Position numbers and translations under genes: made by a program
The notes under the pieces: model-generated
What the model was told of the DNA's origin: nothing
Database searches by the model: none
Seen by the model: only the letters and a program-made list of their open reading frames with translations
Shown here: positions 8,178-16,278 of the stretch, in pieces
Position numbering within the stretch: the stretch's first letter is position 1
Layout: every line of letters starts with the position of its first letter
Assembly (NCBI RefSeq): GCF_006152065.1
Contig: NZ_VDFW01000001.1
Location: 388,275 to 452,274 of the forward strand
Source: Amycolatopsis alkalitolerans
Lineage (GTDB): Bacteria > Actinomycetota > Actinomycetes > Mycobacteriales > Pseudonocardiaceae
Length of the DNA stretch: 64,000 bases
Reading direction: 5' to 3'

Positions 8178-9629
8178 ATGCGCGACGTACTGGCCGTCCT
8201 CGGTGACCGTGTGAGCGTCGAGCGTCAGCCGGCGTTTCAGATCGAGCGAGCCGACTCCGCCGCGGCGATCGCCGCGTACCGGACGTTGCGCACCCGGGTG
8301 TTCGTCGAGGAGCAGGGCCTGTTCGCCGGCCACGACCTCGACGAGCACGATGAGGACCCGCGCACGGTGATCCTCGTGGCGCGCGACCGCGAAGGCACCG
8401 TAATCGGCGGCGTCCGCCTGTACCCGGCCGTCGACGAGCCCGACCTCGGCTGGTGGATCGGCGGCCGCCTGGTTGTCGCTCCCACGCATCGAAGGCGCAC
8501 CGTCGCGCCGCCGGTTCTCCCAGCGGCCCGGACGGCCCGGACGACAGCCGCGACGAGCGCGGGCCGCGTCGGCGCTGCCCTGGTACGCGCGGCGTGCGCC
8601 TACGCCGAGAACGCCGGTGTCATGCGTTTCGAGGCCACCATCCAAGTGCGCAACGAAACCATGTTCGCCCGGCTGGGCTGGCACCGGATCCGCCCGGTCA
8701 CCGTCGCCGGCACACCGCACGTCCTGATGCGGTGGCACATCGGCCGCATCCAGGCGCTTGTGGACGCGACCAAGCGCGACCTCGGGTCATTGCTCACCGG
8801 CCTGGCCGGCACCCCCGGCTTCGTCGGCGATGACGGCGTGCCGGTGCCCGGCAGCGACCTCGTCGCGGCCTGCGACGCGATCCTCCCCTCGATGGTCGAA
8901 CGTGACCCCGAGTGGGCCGGCTGGTGCTCGGTCCTGGTCAACGTCAACGATCTCGCCGCGATGGGTGCGGAGCCGGTCGGCCTGCTCGACGCCCTCGGCG
9001 CCCGCGACAGGTCGTTCGCGAGCCGAGTACTGGCGGGCCTGCGGCGGGCGAGCGAGGCCTACGGGGTGCCGGTCCTCGGCGGCCACACACAGTTCGGCGT
9101 TCCCGCCGCGCTGTCGGTCACTGCGCTCGGGAAGACGTCGCACCCGGTGCCCGGAGGCGGGGGACGGCCGGGCCATGCCGTCCGCCTGACCGCGGATCTC
9201 GGGGGCCGGTGGCGCCCGGGCTATGCCGGGCGCCAATGGGATTCCACGACATCCCGACGCAAACCGGAGCTGCACGCGATGCTGGCCTCGGTCGGGCAAG
9301 CCCGCCCGGCCGCCGCCAAGGACGTGTCGATGGCGGGTGTCGCCGGCACCCTCGGCATGCTCGCGGAGGCCAGTGGCTGCGGTGCCGAGCTGGACCTGGC
9401 TCGGGTACCCCGCCCTGCGGGGACGAGTGTGGGCGATTGGCTCACCTGCTTTCCGGGATTCGCGATGCTCACCGCGGACGAGCCGGGTACCGGCCCGCTC
9501 GCGGCCGGCCCGGCCGTATCTGTCGACTGTGGACGGTTGGTGCCCGGTCATGGCGTCGTGCTGCGCTGGCCGGACGGGGAGAGAACCGAAGTACTCACCG
9601 GGGGTGTGACGGGATTGGGAAGGGCATGA
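8178..9629 (+). CDS. MSMEG_0567/Sll0786-type GNAT acetyltransferase fused to an Sll0787-type AIR synthase-related domain
   Basis: This 483-residue protein combines two Nit1C components that are separate genes in cyanobacteria (sll0786 and sll0787). Residues 1 to about 190 are a GNAT acyltransferase (TRVFVEEQGLF, then GAALVRAACAYAE). The remainder is an AIR synthase/PurM-like ATP-binding protein (LVNVNDLAAMGAEP, VLGGHTQFG, KDVSMAGVAGTLGML). Inside the GNAT core, between VVAPTHRR and GRVGAALV, there is an unusual Pro/Ala/Thr-rich stretch of about 20 residues (8495-8565) that looks like a local expansion. The stop overlaps the nitrilase start (ATGA). Confidence 0.88.
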   Translation: MRDVLAVLGDRVSVERQPAFQIERADSAAAIAAYRTLRTRVFVEEQGLFAGHDLDEHDEDPRTVILVARDREGTVIGGVRLYPAVDEPDLGWWIGGRLVVAPTHRRRTVAPPVLPAARTARTTAATSAGRVGAALVRAACAYAENAGVMRFEATIQVRNETMFARLGWHRIRPVTVAGTPHVLMRWHIGRIQALVDATKRDLGSLLTGLAGTPGFVGDDGVPVPGSDLVAACDAILPSMVERDPEWAGWCSVLVNVNDLAAMGAEPVGLLDALGARDRSFASRVLAGLRRASEAYGVPVLGGHTQFGVPAALSVTALGKTSHPVPGGGGRPGHAVRLTADLGGRWRPGYAGRQWDSTTSRRKPELHAMLASVGQARPAAAKDVSMAGVAGTLGMLAEASGCGAELDLARVPRPAGTSVGDWLTCFPGFAMLTADEPGTGPLAAGPAVSVDCGRLVPGHGVVLRWPDGERTEVLTGGVTGLGRA

Positions 9630-10486
9630 CCTCCTTGAGGATGGCCGCGGCCGCGGCCGCATTCGATCGGGATCTGGACGGGGATTTCGCCCGGATCGAA
9701 GGGATCATCGAGCAGGCCCGCGCGCAGGGTGTCGGCCTGCTCGCCTTACCCGAGGCTTGCCTCGGCGGCTATCTCGCCGACCTCGGTGGTGGCGCCGAAG
9801 GCCCGCCACCCTTGACGCTCGACGGTGCCGAGATCAAACGCCTGACGAAGCTGGCCGGCGACATGGTCGTCGTCGCCGGGTACTGCGAGCACGACGGTGA
9901 TCGCCTTTACAACAGCGCGGTCTGTGTCAATGGCGACGGTGTGCTCGGCAACCACCGCAAGGTGCACCAGCCCCTCTCGGAGGACGCGAGTTACGGCGCG
10001 GGCCAGTCTTTCGCCGCCTTCGACACGCCGGTCGGCCGCCTCGGCACCATGATCTGCTACGACAAGGCGTTTCCCGAGTCCGCCCGTACTCTGGCGCTGG
10101 ACGGAGCCGAGATCGGTGTGTGCATCTCGGCGTGGCCGGGAAGCCGCACGAACCCGGCCGCCGACCTCGCCGAGGACCGCTGGAAGCGCCGGTTCGACCT
10201 GTTCGACCGGGCCAGGGCGCTGGAGAACCAGATCGTATGGCTCTCGGCGAACCAGTCCGGCACCTTCGGCGCGTTGCGGTTCGTGGCCAGCGCGAAGGTG
10301 GTCGACCCGGGTGGCGAGATCATTTCCGACACCGGGGTCACGGAGGGTTTGGCGGTGGCCGAACTCGACGTGACGCACGCGCTGGAAACGGCCCGGCGTT
10401 CGATGGGGCATCTGCGTGATCGGCGCCCGGAGGCATATCCGGGCCTGGGTGGCGGCGAGGAAGAACTCGCCGCGACGAGATACTAG
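9626..10486 (+). CDS. Nitrilase (Nit1C/Sll0784 type, carbon-nitrogen hydrolase)
   Basis: A 286-residue carbon-nitrogen hydrolase with the complete Glu-Lys-Cys triad: E43 in LPEACLGGY, K112 in NHRKVHQP and C144 in MICYDKAFPES. It is the nitrilase that defines this cluster type. Such enzymes hydrolyse nitriles to acids plus ammonia, and Nit1C nitrilases have been tied to cyanide assimilation elsewhere. The ATG overlaps the preceding stop. A diverged tandem copy follows after 5 bases. Confidence 0.92.
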   Translation: MTSLRMAAAAAAFDRDLDGDFARIEGIIEQARAQGVGLLALPEACLGGYLADLGGGAEGPPPLTLDGAEIKRLTKLAGDMVVVAGYCEHDGDRLYNSAVCVNGDGVLGNHRKVHQPLSEDASYGAGQSFAAFDTPVGRLGTMICYDKAFPESARTLALDGAEIGVCISAWPGSRTNPAADLAEDRWKRRFDLFDRARALENQIVWLSANQSGTFGALRFVASAKVVDPGGEIISDTGVTEGLAVAELDVTHALETARRSMGHLRDRRPEAYPGLGGGEEELAATRY

Positions 10487-10491
10487 GTTCC

Positions 10492-11319
10492 ATGGGTCTC
10501 ATCCGGATCGGTGCGGTGGCGGCGCATTTCGGCCGCGACCTCGACTTCGACCTGCAGCGCATCGGCACTTTGATCGAGCATGCGCGAAGCTCCGGGGTGT
10601 CCTTTCTGGTCCTGCCGGACGCGGCGCTGGGCGGTTACCTCGCCGACCTCCGCCATCCCGATCCGGACGCCCTGCCGCCCGCGCTCGATGCCGAGGGGCC
10701 CGAGGTCGGGAAGGTCGCCGCGATGGCCGCGGAGATGGTGGTGTGCTTCGGCTTCTGCGAGGCCGAAGGCGACTTGCGGTACAACGCCGCGGTGTGTGTG
10801 ACAGGGGACGGCGTGCTGGGCCGGCACCGCAAGGTCCACCAGCCGGCGGGGGAGTCGGCGGCATACGCGCCCGGCGAGCGGTTCGCCGCGTTCGAAACTC
10901 CCGTCGGCCGTGTCGGCATGCTCATCGACTACGACAAGACGTTCCCCGAATCCGCCCGGACCCTCGCGGTCGACGGGGCCGAGGTGCTCGCTTGCCTCTC
11001 GGCCTGGCCGACGAGCATCACCAACCGCGCGCCGCGGATGGCACAGGATCGGCAGTCGCGGCTGTTCGACCTCTACGACCAGGCCAGGGCCGCGGAGAAC
11101 CAGGTTGTGCTGGCTTCGTCGAACCAGACCGGCGCGATGGGCGGGATGCGGTTCCTCGGGCAGGCCAAGGTCGTCGGCCCTGGAGGTGACATCCTTGCGC
11201 GCACCTGGGCCAAGGCGGGGATCGCCGTCGCGGAACTGGACGTGCAGGCGGAGATCTCGACCGCCCGCCGCGTGCTGAAGCACCTCGACGAGCGCAAGCC
11301 CGAGGTCTATGAGGCATGA
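10492..11319 (+). CDS. Nitrilase-like pseudoenzyme (catalytic Cys and Glu replaced by Asp)
   Basis: A 275-residue paralogue of the upstream nitrilase, aligning with it almost end to end. The catalytic Lys is kept (K114 in RHRKVHQP). The nucleophile position is Asp (D146 in LIDYDKTFPES, codon 10927-10929), and the usual catalytic Glu is also Asp (D43 in LPDAALGGY). A member without the Cys cannot form the thioimidate/acyl-enzyme, so it is probably not a normal nitrilase. A structural or regulatory subunit of the upstream enzyme is the likeliest role. The ORF is otherwise intact, shows normal codon use, and its stop overlaps the next start (ATGA). Confidence 0.9.
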   Translation: MGLIRIGAVAAHFGRDLDFDLQRIGTLIEHARSSGVSFLVLPDAALGGYLADLRHPDPDALPPALDAEGPEVGKVAAMAAEMVVCFGFCEAEGDLRYNAAVCVTGDGVLGRHRKVHQPAGESAAYAPGERFAAFETPVGRVGMLIDYDKTFPESARTLAVDGAEVLACLSAWPTSITNRAPRMAQDRQSRLFDLYDQARAAENQVVLASSNQTGAMGGMRFLGQAKVVGPGGDILARTWAKAGIAVAELDVQAEISTARRVLKHLDERKPEVYEA

Positions 11320-12398
11320 GGATCGCGCTCCTGAGCTACTCGACGAAACCGCGCGGTGGGGTGGTGCACACGCTCGCGCTCGCGGAGGCGCTCGCGGCAG
11401 AGGGACAGGACGTCACGGTCTGGACCCTCGGCCGTGGCGGGGACAGCGGGTTCTTCCGGCCGGTGGACTTCCGGGTGCGCGTGCGGATCGTGCCCTTCCC
11501 TGAAGTCGAGGGCGAGGCCGTGGGGCCGCGGATACTGCGCTCCATCGAGACGATGCGTGCGGCTTTCGAACCGGATGGCTACGACATCGTGCACGCCCAA
11601 GACTGCATCAGCGCGAACGCGGTGGACCGGTGCGTGCGGACCGTCCACCACATCGACCACTTCACGACCCCCGAGCTCGCCGCCTGTCACGAGCGGGCGA
11701 TCGTGCGGCCGCACGCGCGCGTGTGCGTTTCGGCCTCGGTGGCGAAAGAACTGGCCGAGGGCTGGGGAATCTCGGCCACCGTGATCCCCAACGGGGTGGA
11801 GGCTGCGCGATTCTCCGCGGCGGCTTCGCCGGCCGCCCGGTGGCAGCGGCAGCGGTGGCGCGAGCGCCTGGGCCGGTATGTCCTTTCGGTGGGCGGGATC
11901 GAACCGCGCAAGGGCTCGCTCGACCTGCTCGAAGCCTTCGCTCTGCTGGACGAACCTGGTGTGCGCCTTGTGATCGCCGGCGGGGAGACCTTGTTCGACT
12001 ACCGCGACTACCGTGCCCGATGGGAACGGCGCGCGATCGAACTGGGCGTGTCGCCGGTGGTGCTGGGTGCCGTGGCTCATGACGAGCTTCCTTTCCTGGT
12101 TGCGGCGGCCGGGGCCTTCGCCTTCCCGTCGGTGAAGGAAGGTTTCGGGCTGGCCGCGATGGAGGCCGTAGCGGCCGGAGTTCCTTTGGTGGCACGAGAT
12201 CTGCCGGTGCTGCGTGAGGTGTTCGGTGGGGTGGCGGGCTTCGGCTCGGATGCGCAGGGCCTGGCGCAGGAGCTTTCGCGGGCGTTGGCGGGGCCGGATC
12301 CCGCCCGGCGAGCGGCGGGCGAGGCTCTCGTTTCTCGCTACACATGGAGTGCGGCGGCGCGTTCTCATATCCAGCTGTACCACGCCCTGGCTTCCTGA
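11316..12398 (+). CDS. MSMEG_0565-family glycosyltransferase (GT4)
   Basis: A 360-residue GT-B glycosyltransferase with a Gly-rich N-terminal loop (STKPRGGVVHTL). The C-terminal donor-binding domain shows the retaining GT4 signature (LSVGGIEPRKGSLDLLEAF, then PSVKEGFGLAAMEAVAAG with the conserved E-x7-E). It matches the glycosyltransferase that accompanies mycobacterial Nit1C clusters (MSMEG_0565 family), which implies that a sugar is attached to the cluster's product. Translationally coupled to the nitrilase-like gene by ATGA. It is the last gene of the run. The small MSMEG_0570-type protein often found in these clusters is not seen here. Confidence 0.88.
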   Translation: MRIALLSYSTKPRGGVVHTLALAEALAAEGQDVTVWTLGRGGDSGFFRPVDFRVRVRIVPFPEVEGEAVGPRILRSIETMRAAFEPDGYDIVHAQDCISANAVDRCVRTVHHIDHFTTPELAACHERAIVRPHARVCVSASVAKELAEGWGISATVIPNGVEAARFSAAASPAARWQRQRWRERLGRYVLSVGGIEPRKGSLDLLEAFALLDEPGVRLVIAGGETLFDYRDYRARWERRAIELGVSPVVLGAVAHDELPFLVAAAGAFAFPSVKEGFGLAAMEAVAAGVPLVARDLPVLREVFGGVAGFGSDAQGLAQELSRALAGPDPARRAAGEALVSRYTWSAAARSHIQLYHALAS

Positions 12399-12502
12399 GC
12401 GCGAACCTTCCACCGATCCGGTGAACGTTTCCGTGGATCGAGCCGTTTTTGTCGGTCCCTCCCGGCATAGTGGCGGCAAGCCCGAAGACCGAGGAGGCAG
12501 TA

Positions 12503-12788
12503 ATGTCCATTGTGGATACAGAAGTTGGTTTCCGTTCTACTTTTCTTGCCGTGCAAGGAGATTCCTGGATCGACTACGTGTGCGCTGGGCAGCTCACGGG
12601 TCTTGGTGGGGTGCGCTCCTATGTGCTCGAACCGGTCACCACCGATCCGCTGGGGAACTATGTTTTGCGGCCACCGCCTCGTCATCGAGTCTGGCGAGGC
12701 GAAAGCGCTGGCCATGCCCGCCGACCCATTCGGGGAGAACCAGTTGCCAGCGGTTCACCGAGTTCGGCAGCGCGACGGCGGGTTGTGA
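12503..12788 (+). CDS. Small hypothetical protein, apparently frameshifted by one extra C
   Basis: A good GAGGAGG ribosome site precedes the ATG at 12503. The frame reads MSIVDTEVGF through PLGNYVLR, then loses third-position GC bias at 12671 and would run on to 12808 as low-complexity sequence. Removing one C at 12671/12672 continues it in the next frame as HRLVIESGEAKALAMPADP to a stop at 12786-12788. That gives a product of about 94 residues. I do not recognise the family. Codon use upstream of the shift is less GC-biased than in the neighbours. It lies about 100 bp after the Nit1C run and may or may not be transcribed with it. Confidence 0.45.
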
Positions 12789-12808
12789 GGCCGGTGGTGG
12801 TTGGGTGA

Positions 12809-13064
12809 GTTTGACGGCCGGGGAGTGGCGCGGGTGCGGTCGAAGGTAGTCGATTCCGTGGCCGGGGCACCGACCCCGCAAGAACGAAAGGCCCCACGCT
12901 CGGGAAAGCCATCGCCACGAGATCAGGTGGGCTCGTAGGCCGGCAGGCAACAACGCACGACGGAAGCGGTCTGGAGGTGAACGAACAAATACAACATCGG
13001 GCTCCGTCTGCCGAACGCGAGGTTCCTAGAATGGGCCCTTCAGGACCTCGGGACCGGAGGAGAC
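12809..13064. other. Non-coding gap before the kinase, with a candidate -10 element
   Basis: No convincing gene is seen. Near the right end, TAGAAT at 13027-13032 is a good -10 match 32 bases ahead of the kinase GTG, but no clear -35 stands at the right distance. A GGACCGGAGGAGA ribosome site follows. Confidence 0.35.
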
Positions 13065-14405
13065 GTGGCCGGCGAAGGTGAGCTGATCGCAGGACGGTAC
13101 CGGCTGGTGTCCCGCATCGGCCGCGGGTCGATGGGTGTCGTGTGGCGGGCGCGGGACGATCGCCTGGACCGGACCGTGGCCGTGAAGGAGCTGGTGCTCG
13201 ACGCGGCCGCGGGTGAGGAAGCCGCGCAGCAGGCCGTTCGTCGCGCGGTGCGCGAGGCGAGGCTGGCCGCTCGGCTACGCCATCCGCATGCCATCACCGT
13301 GCACGACGTGGTGGAGCACGGCGGGAAACCGTGCCTGGTCATGGAGTTCCTGCCGTCGAAAAGCCTGGCCGCGCTGCTCGCCGAGCGGGGGACGTTGCCG
13401 CCGGAAGACGTCGCCGGCATCGGTGGTCAGGTGGCGTCGGCGGTCGCGGCCGCGCACGCCGAGGGAATCGTGCACCGTGACGTGACGCCGGGCAATGTAC
13501 TCATCACGGCCGATGGCACAGCGAAACTGGCCGACTTCGGCATTTCGCGTGCCCTCGGTGAAGGCACCATGACGGATGGTGGGGTCATCGCCGGTACCCC
13601 GGCCTATCTGGCGCCGGAGGTCGCGGGCGGGGCGGATGCCGTCTTCGCGTCGGACGTGTTCTCGCTGGGCGCGACGATGTACGCGGCCGTGGAAGGCGTG
13701 CCGCCGTTCGATGGCGAGGAGAACCCGTACGCGCTGCTGCAACGGGTGGCGCGAGGTGACGTCCGTCCGCCGCGGCAGGCGGGTCCGCTCACCGGGGTGC
13801 TGGTCCGGATGCTGCGGCCGAACCCTGCTGACCGGCCGCGGATGGACGAGGTCGAGGAAACGTTGACGGCGGTGGCGGAAGGGAAACCCGCGCCGCCGCC
13901 GCGCGATCCGACGCTCCTGCTGCCCAGTCGCCGCAAGCCTTCTCGGCGGTTGGTCGTCGCTGGGGCGGGTGCGGTGGCCTTGCTAGCGGTTGGGGTTCTG
14001 CTCGGCAGCCGGATCAACGGCTCCGGCACGCGGTCGGCCGAGGGCGTTCCACCGCCGGCGGCGGCTCCCGCGAGCACGACCACCACGACGCAGGCTCCGG
14101 AGCCGGACTGTACGGCCGATTACCGGGTGACGAACTCCTGGCCGAACGGCTACCAGGTCGAGGTGACGGTGCGCGATGACGGGCGTGGCCTCACGGGGTG
14201 GGCCGTCCAATGGCAGTTGCCGGGCGGCGACGCGATCGACAACCTGTGGAACGGCACGCTCGCCCGCGACGGGCGCACCGTGACCGTGACGAACGCGGGA
14301 TACAACGCCGTGGTCGCCGCCAACGGCACCACGAGCTTCGGTTTCGTCGCGACCACATCGGGCGGTGGCGCGGCCACGCCCGACTTGAGCTGCGCCCGTT
14401 CCTGA
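13065..14405 (+). CDS. Membrane Ser/Thr protein kinase with an extracellular CBM2 cellulose-binding domain
   Basis: A 446-residue Hanks-type kinase. It has the glycine loop GRGSMGVVW at 19-27, the ATP-binding Lys K41 (VAVKEL), HRDVTPGNVL, DFGISRA and the activation-segment end GTPAYLAPE. After a Pro/Arg-rich juxtamembrane stretch there is one hydrophobic segment (VVAGAGAVALLAVGVLLGS). A short Ser/Thr linker then leads to an external domain of about 95 residues with the CBM2 layout: Cys at both ends, NSWPNGYQVEV, GWAVQW, LWNGT and GTTSFGF. The sensor domain therefore probably binds cellulose, chitin or a similar glycan, where most such kinases carry PASTA repeats. GTG start with GGAGGAG upstream. 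A 17-bp terminator hairpin overlaps the stop codon. Confidence 0.92.
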   Translation: MAGEGELIAGRYRLVSRIGRGSMGVVWRARDDRLDRTVAVKELVLDAAAGEEAAQQAVRRAVREARLAARLRHPHAITVHDVVEHGGKPCLVMEFLPSKSLAALLAERGTLPPEDVAGIGGQVASAVAAAHAEGIVHRDVTPGNVLITADGTAKLADFGISRALGEGTMTDGGVIAGTPAYLAPEVAGGADAVFASDVFSLGATMYAAVEGVPPFDGEENPYALLQRVARGDVRPPRQAGPLTGVLVRMLRPNPADRPRMDEVEETLTAVAEGKPAPPPRDPTLLLPSRRKPSRRLVVAGAGAVALLAVGVLLGSRINGSGTRSAEGVPPPAAAPASTTTTTQAPEPDCTADYRVTNSWPNGYQVEVTVRDDGRGLTGWAVQWQLPGGDAIDNLWNGTLARDGRTVTVTNAGYNAVVAANGTTSFGFVATTSGGGAATPDLSCARS

Positions 14406-14438
14406 TCTGTTCGGCGGGGGTCCCGCCGAACAGATCAG
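14402..14438 (+). terminator. 17-bp hairpin terminator of the kinase gene
   Basis: The arms CTGATCTGTTCGGCGGG (14402-14418) and CCCGCCGAACAGATCAG (14422-14438) pair perfectly around a 3-nt loop. The left arm contains the TGA stop of the kinase. No T tract follows, which is common for actinobacterial intrinsic terminators. Confidence 0.8.
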
Positions 14439-14439
14439 C

Positions 14440-14716
14440 CAGGGTCGGGGCCTGGGGTGGTTCAGGAATGGGGCCGTGTTCGGCGGTCGCGGGTGTGGGG
14501 GTCGTTTGAGAGTTGGGTCGTGTTCGGCGGTTGTTGGGGGAGGGGTCGGGCAGGTTAGTCAGGGTGAGGGTGTGGGGTGGCCCGGGAGCTGGGCCGTGTT
14601 CGGCGGTCGCGGGGGGCGAGAGCCGAACCGGTCAGCTGGGGTTGGTGTCGGGCGGTTCGGGAGGTGGGTCGTGTTCGGCAGTCGCTGGGTGTGAGGGCCG
14701 AGCAGGTTAGTCGGGC
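14440..14716. repeat. G-rich degenerate direct repeats between kinase and secreted protein genes
   Basis: The phrase GG(C/T)CGTGTTCGGC(G/A)GT recurs at about 14473, 14517, 14593 and 14668. Two intervals are close to 75 bp and one is 44 bp. The copies are separated by G-rich, T-interrupted sequence, and there is no credible gene. GTGTTCGGC also resembles the arm of the adjacent hairpin, so the array may have grown from terminator copies. Confidence 0.5.
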
Positions 14717-15970
14717 TCAGGGCGTGGGGCAGTTCAAGAGCTGCACCGAGTTCTGCAGCCGCTGGGTGAGGAAGTCGAACAGGTTCGCGGCGCCGGCGTC
14801 TGGGGACGGTGCTTGCTGGAACAGGGCGCGATCGGTTGCCAGGCGGCGGTTTCCGATCGAGGCCAGGTTCGTGCAGTAGGCGTTCGCCGTATCGAGGCCC
14901 GCGACTGGCGGCGGCTGGTTCACGCCCGCACGGTACAGGTTCACCTTCGGGACGCTCGGTTTCCCGTCCGCCAGCGTCATCGGATCATTGGGCGGCACCA
15001 AGGCCACCGGCTGCGCCTGGTGCGCCGCCGCTTGGAGTTCGTTCAGCGCTAGCGACGTCGCCGGCTTGCCATGGTTCGTCAGATCCGGTGCGGTGAACGG
15101 AGTGCAGCCCAAAGCCGGGTCGACGAAGTTCACCAGCAGCCCGTTGTCGCTGCCGTTGGTCAGCGTGGTCGTGCCGGGCAGGCGGACCGTGCCGGCCTGC
15201 GCTGTGCGACCATCGCGCGTCGCGAGGTAGGTCGCGGTGACGTTGTCGCTCTGATCCTGGTCGACGAGGCCGAAGTCACGCACCGTCGGGCAGGGTTGCC
15301 CGTCCTTGCCGGTACCTATGTCAGGAACGGTCAGCCGCTTGTTCTCGATGGCCGCGTTGGCGGCGGCGAAGAACGCCGGCGCGTTGCAGTACCCGAACTG
15401 ACCGAACGGCGACCCGGGCAGGCCGTTCACGCATCCCGGCGCACCAGTCAGCGTGAGGACGTCGCCGTTGAACCCGAACCACACACCCACGACCGCGTTC
15501 GGGGGCAGGGTAGGCACGATCGTCGGCGCCGCGGGGCGCCGGCCGCGGTCCACGACCAGCGGACGGTAGACCGACAGCTTGCCCGTGGCCGGATCCAGGA
15601 TCGTGGCCTCGACGAACGCCGACTGTGCGGCATCCGCTTCGTGGCAAGGGCCTCCGTCGCCGGTTCCGCTCAGTTCGTAGGGCGTCGCAAGACCCTGCGC
15701 TGTCAACGGGTTCGCCGGAACCGAGAGCGTGCAGTTGGGGTTCACCGCCTGCGGCGGCGGTTGCTCGCGTTTGTGTGGCCGGTGCCCGTAGGGCGTGCGT
15801 GCCGGCACGGCTTGCGCGGCCACCGTCAGCGTTTGGCCGCCGCCGCGCTGCGAGCCCGATCCGAAAGAGGCGAACCCGAAGACGACAAGGAGTGGCACCA
15901 CCAGCAAAGTGCCGATCAGCAGATTTCTCGCGGGTTTCGGCGCACGATGCCGCCCGGTTTTTCTCAGCAA
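14717..15970 (-). CDS. Membrane-anchored extracytoplasmic protein of unknown function
   Basis: From a TTG at 15970 with ACAGGAG just upstream the protein is 417 residues. It has a basic N-terminus (LRKTGRHRAPKPARN) and one strong hydrophobic segment (LLIGTLLVVPLLVVFGFASF), which anchors it or acts as an uncleaved signal. A long outside part with about eight Cys follows, suggesting disulfides. I do not recognise the family. The longer upstream ORF to 16192 is rejected because it is Arg/Lys-rich, lacks a ribosome site and precedes the signal segment. Confidence 0.7.
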   Translation of the reverse strand: MLRKTGRHRAPKPARNLLIGTLLVVPLLVVFGFASFGSGSQRGGGQTLTVAAQAVPARTPYGHRPHKREQPPPQAVNPNCTLSVPANPLTAQGLATPYELSGTGDGGPCHEADAAQSAFVEATILDPATGKLSVYRPLVVDRGRRPAAPTIVPTLPPNAVVGVWFGFNGDVLTLTGAPGCVNGLPGSPFGQFGYCNAPAFFAAANAAIENKRLTVPDIGTGKDGQPCPTVRDFGLVDQDQSDNVTATYLATRDGRTAQAGTVRLPGTTTLTNGSDNGLLVNFVDPALGCTPFTAPDLTNHGKPATSLALNELQAAAHQAQPVALVPPNDPMTLADGKPSVPKVNLYRAGVNQPPPVAGLDTANAYCTNLASIGNRRLATDRALFQQAPSPDAGAANLFDFLTQRLQNSVQLLNCPTP

Positions 15971-16278
15971 GGAATTCTCCTGTCGTGTTCGTTTCTCACC
16001 CCCCTCGGGTCGAACGGATCGTGAGGCTAGCACGGATAACGGGCGGATCACAGTATGATCACCGTGCGAAAAATTCCCCAGTTCAGCAGTGAGGTGCGGG
16101 TGGCCTTTTTCTTCCCGTTGAGTACCAGAAGTGGGCGCGCTGGGGTCGGAGCGCTTCCGTTTTCGGACGTTCGGTTCCCGGCGAGGGCCCAATGCCGGCG
16201 GGGTGCCGGAAATTGATCAGAGGTGCCTTGCGTCCCAATTCGGTATTGGAGGTAAAAAGGTCCGATTTGCGCGGGAGA
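15971..16278. other. Promoter-bearing gap between the anchored protein gene and glgB
   Basis: No gene is seen in this 308-bp stretch. It must hold the promoter of the leftward gene that starts at 15970. The clearest structure is a GATCA-CAGTA-TGATC inverted repeat at 16046-16060, a candidate operator. The start of the gap is AT-richer than its surroundings. The right part is the 3' flank of glgB. Confidence 0.35.

Noticed and set aside
15971..16192. N-terminal 74-codon extension of the anchored unknown protein
   Set aside because: Lys/Arg-rich and placed before the signal-anchor; the TTG at 15970 has a proper ribosome site.
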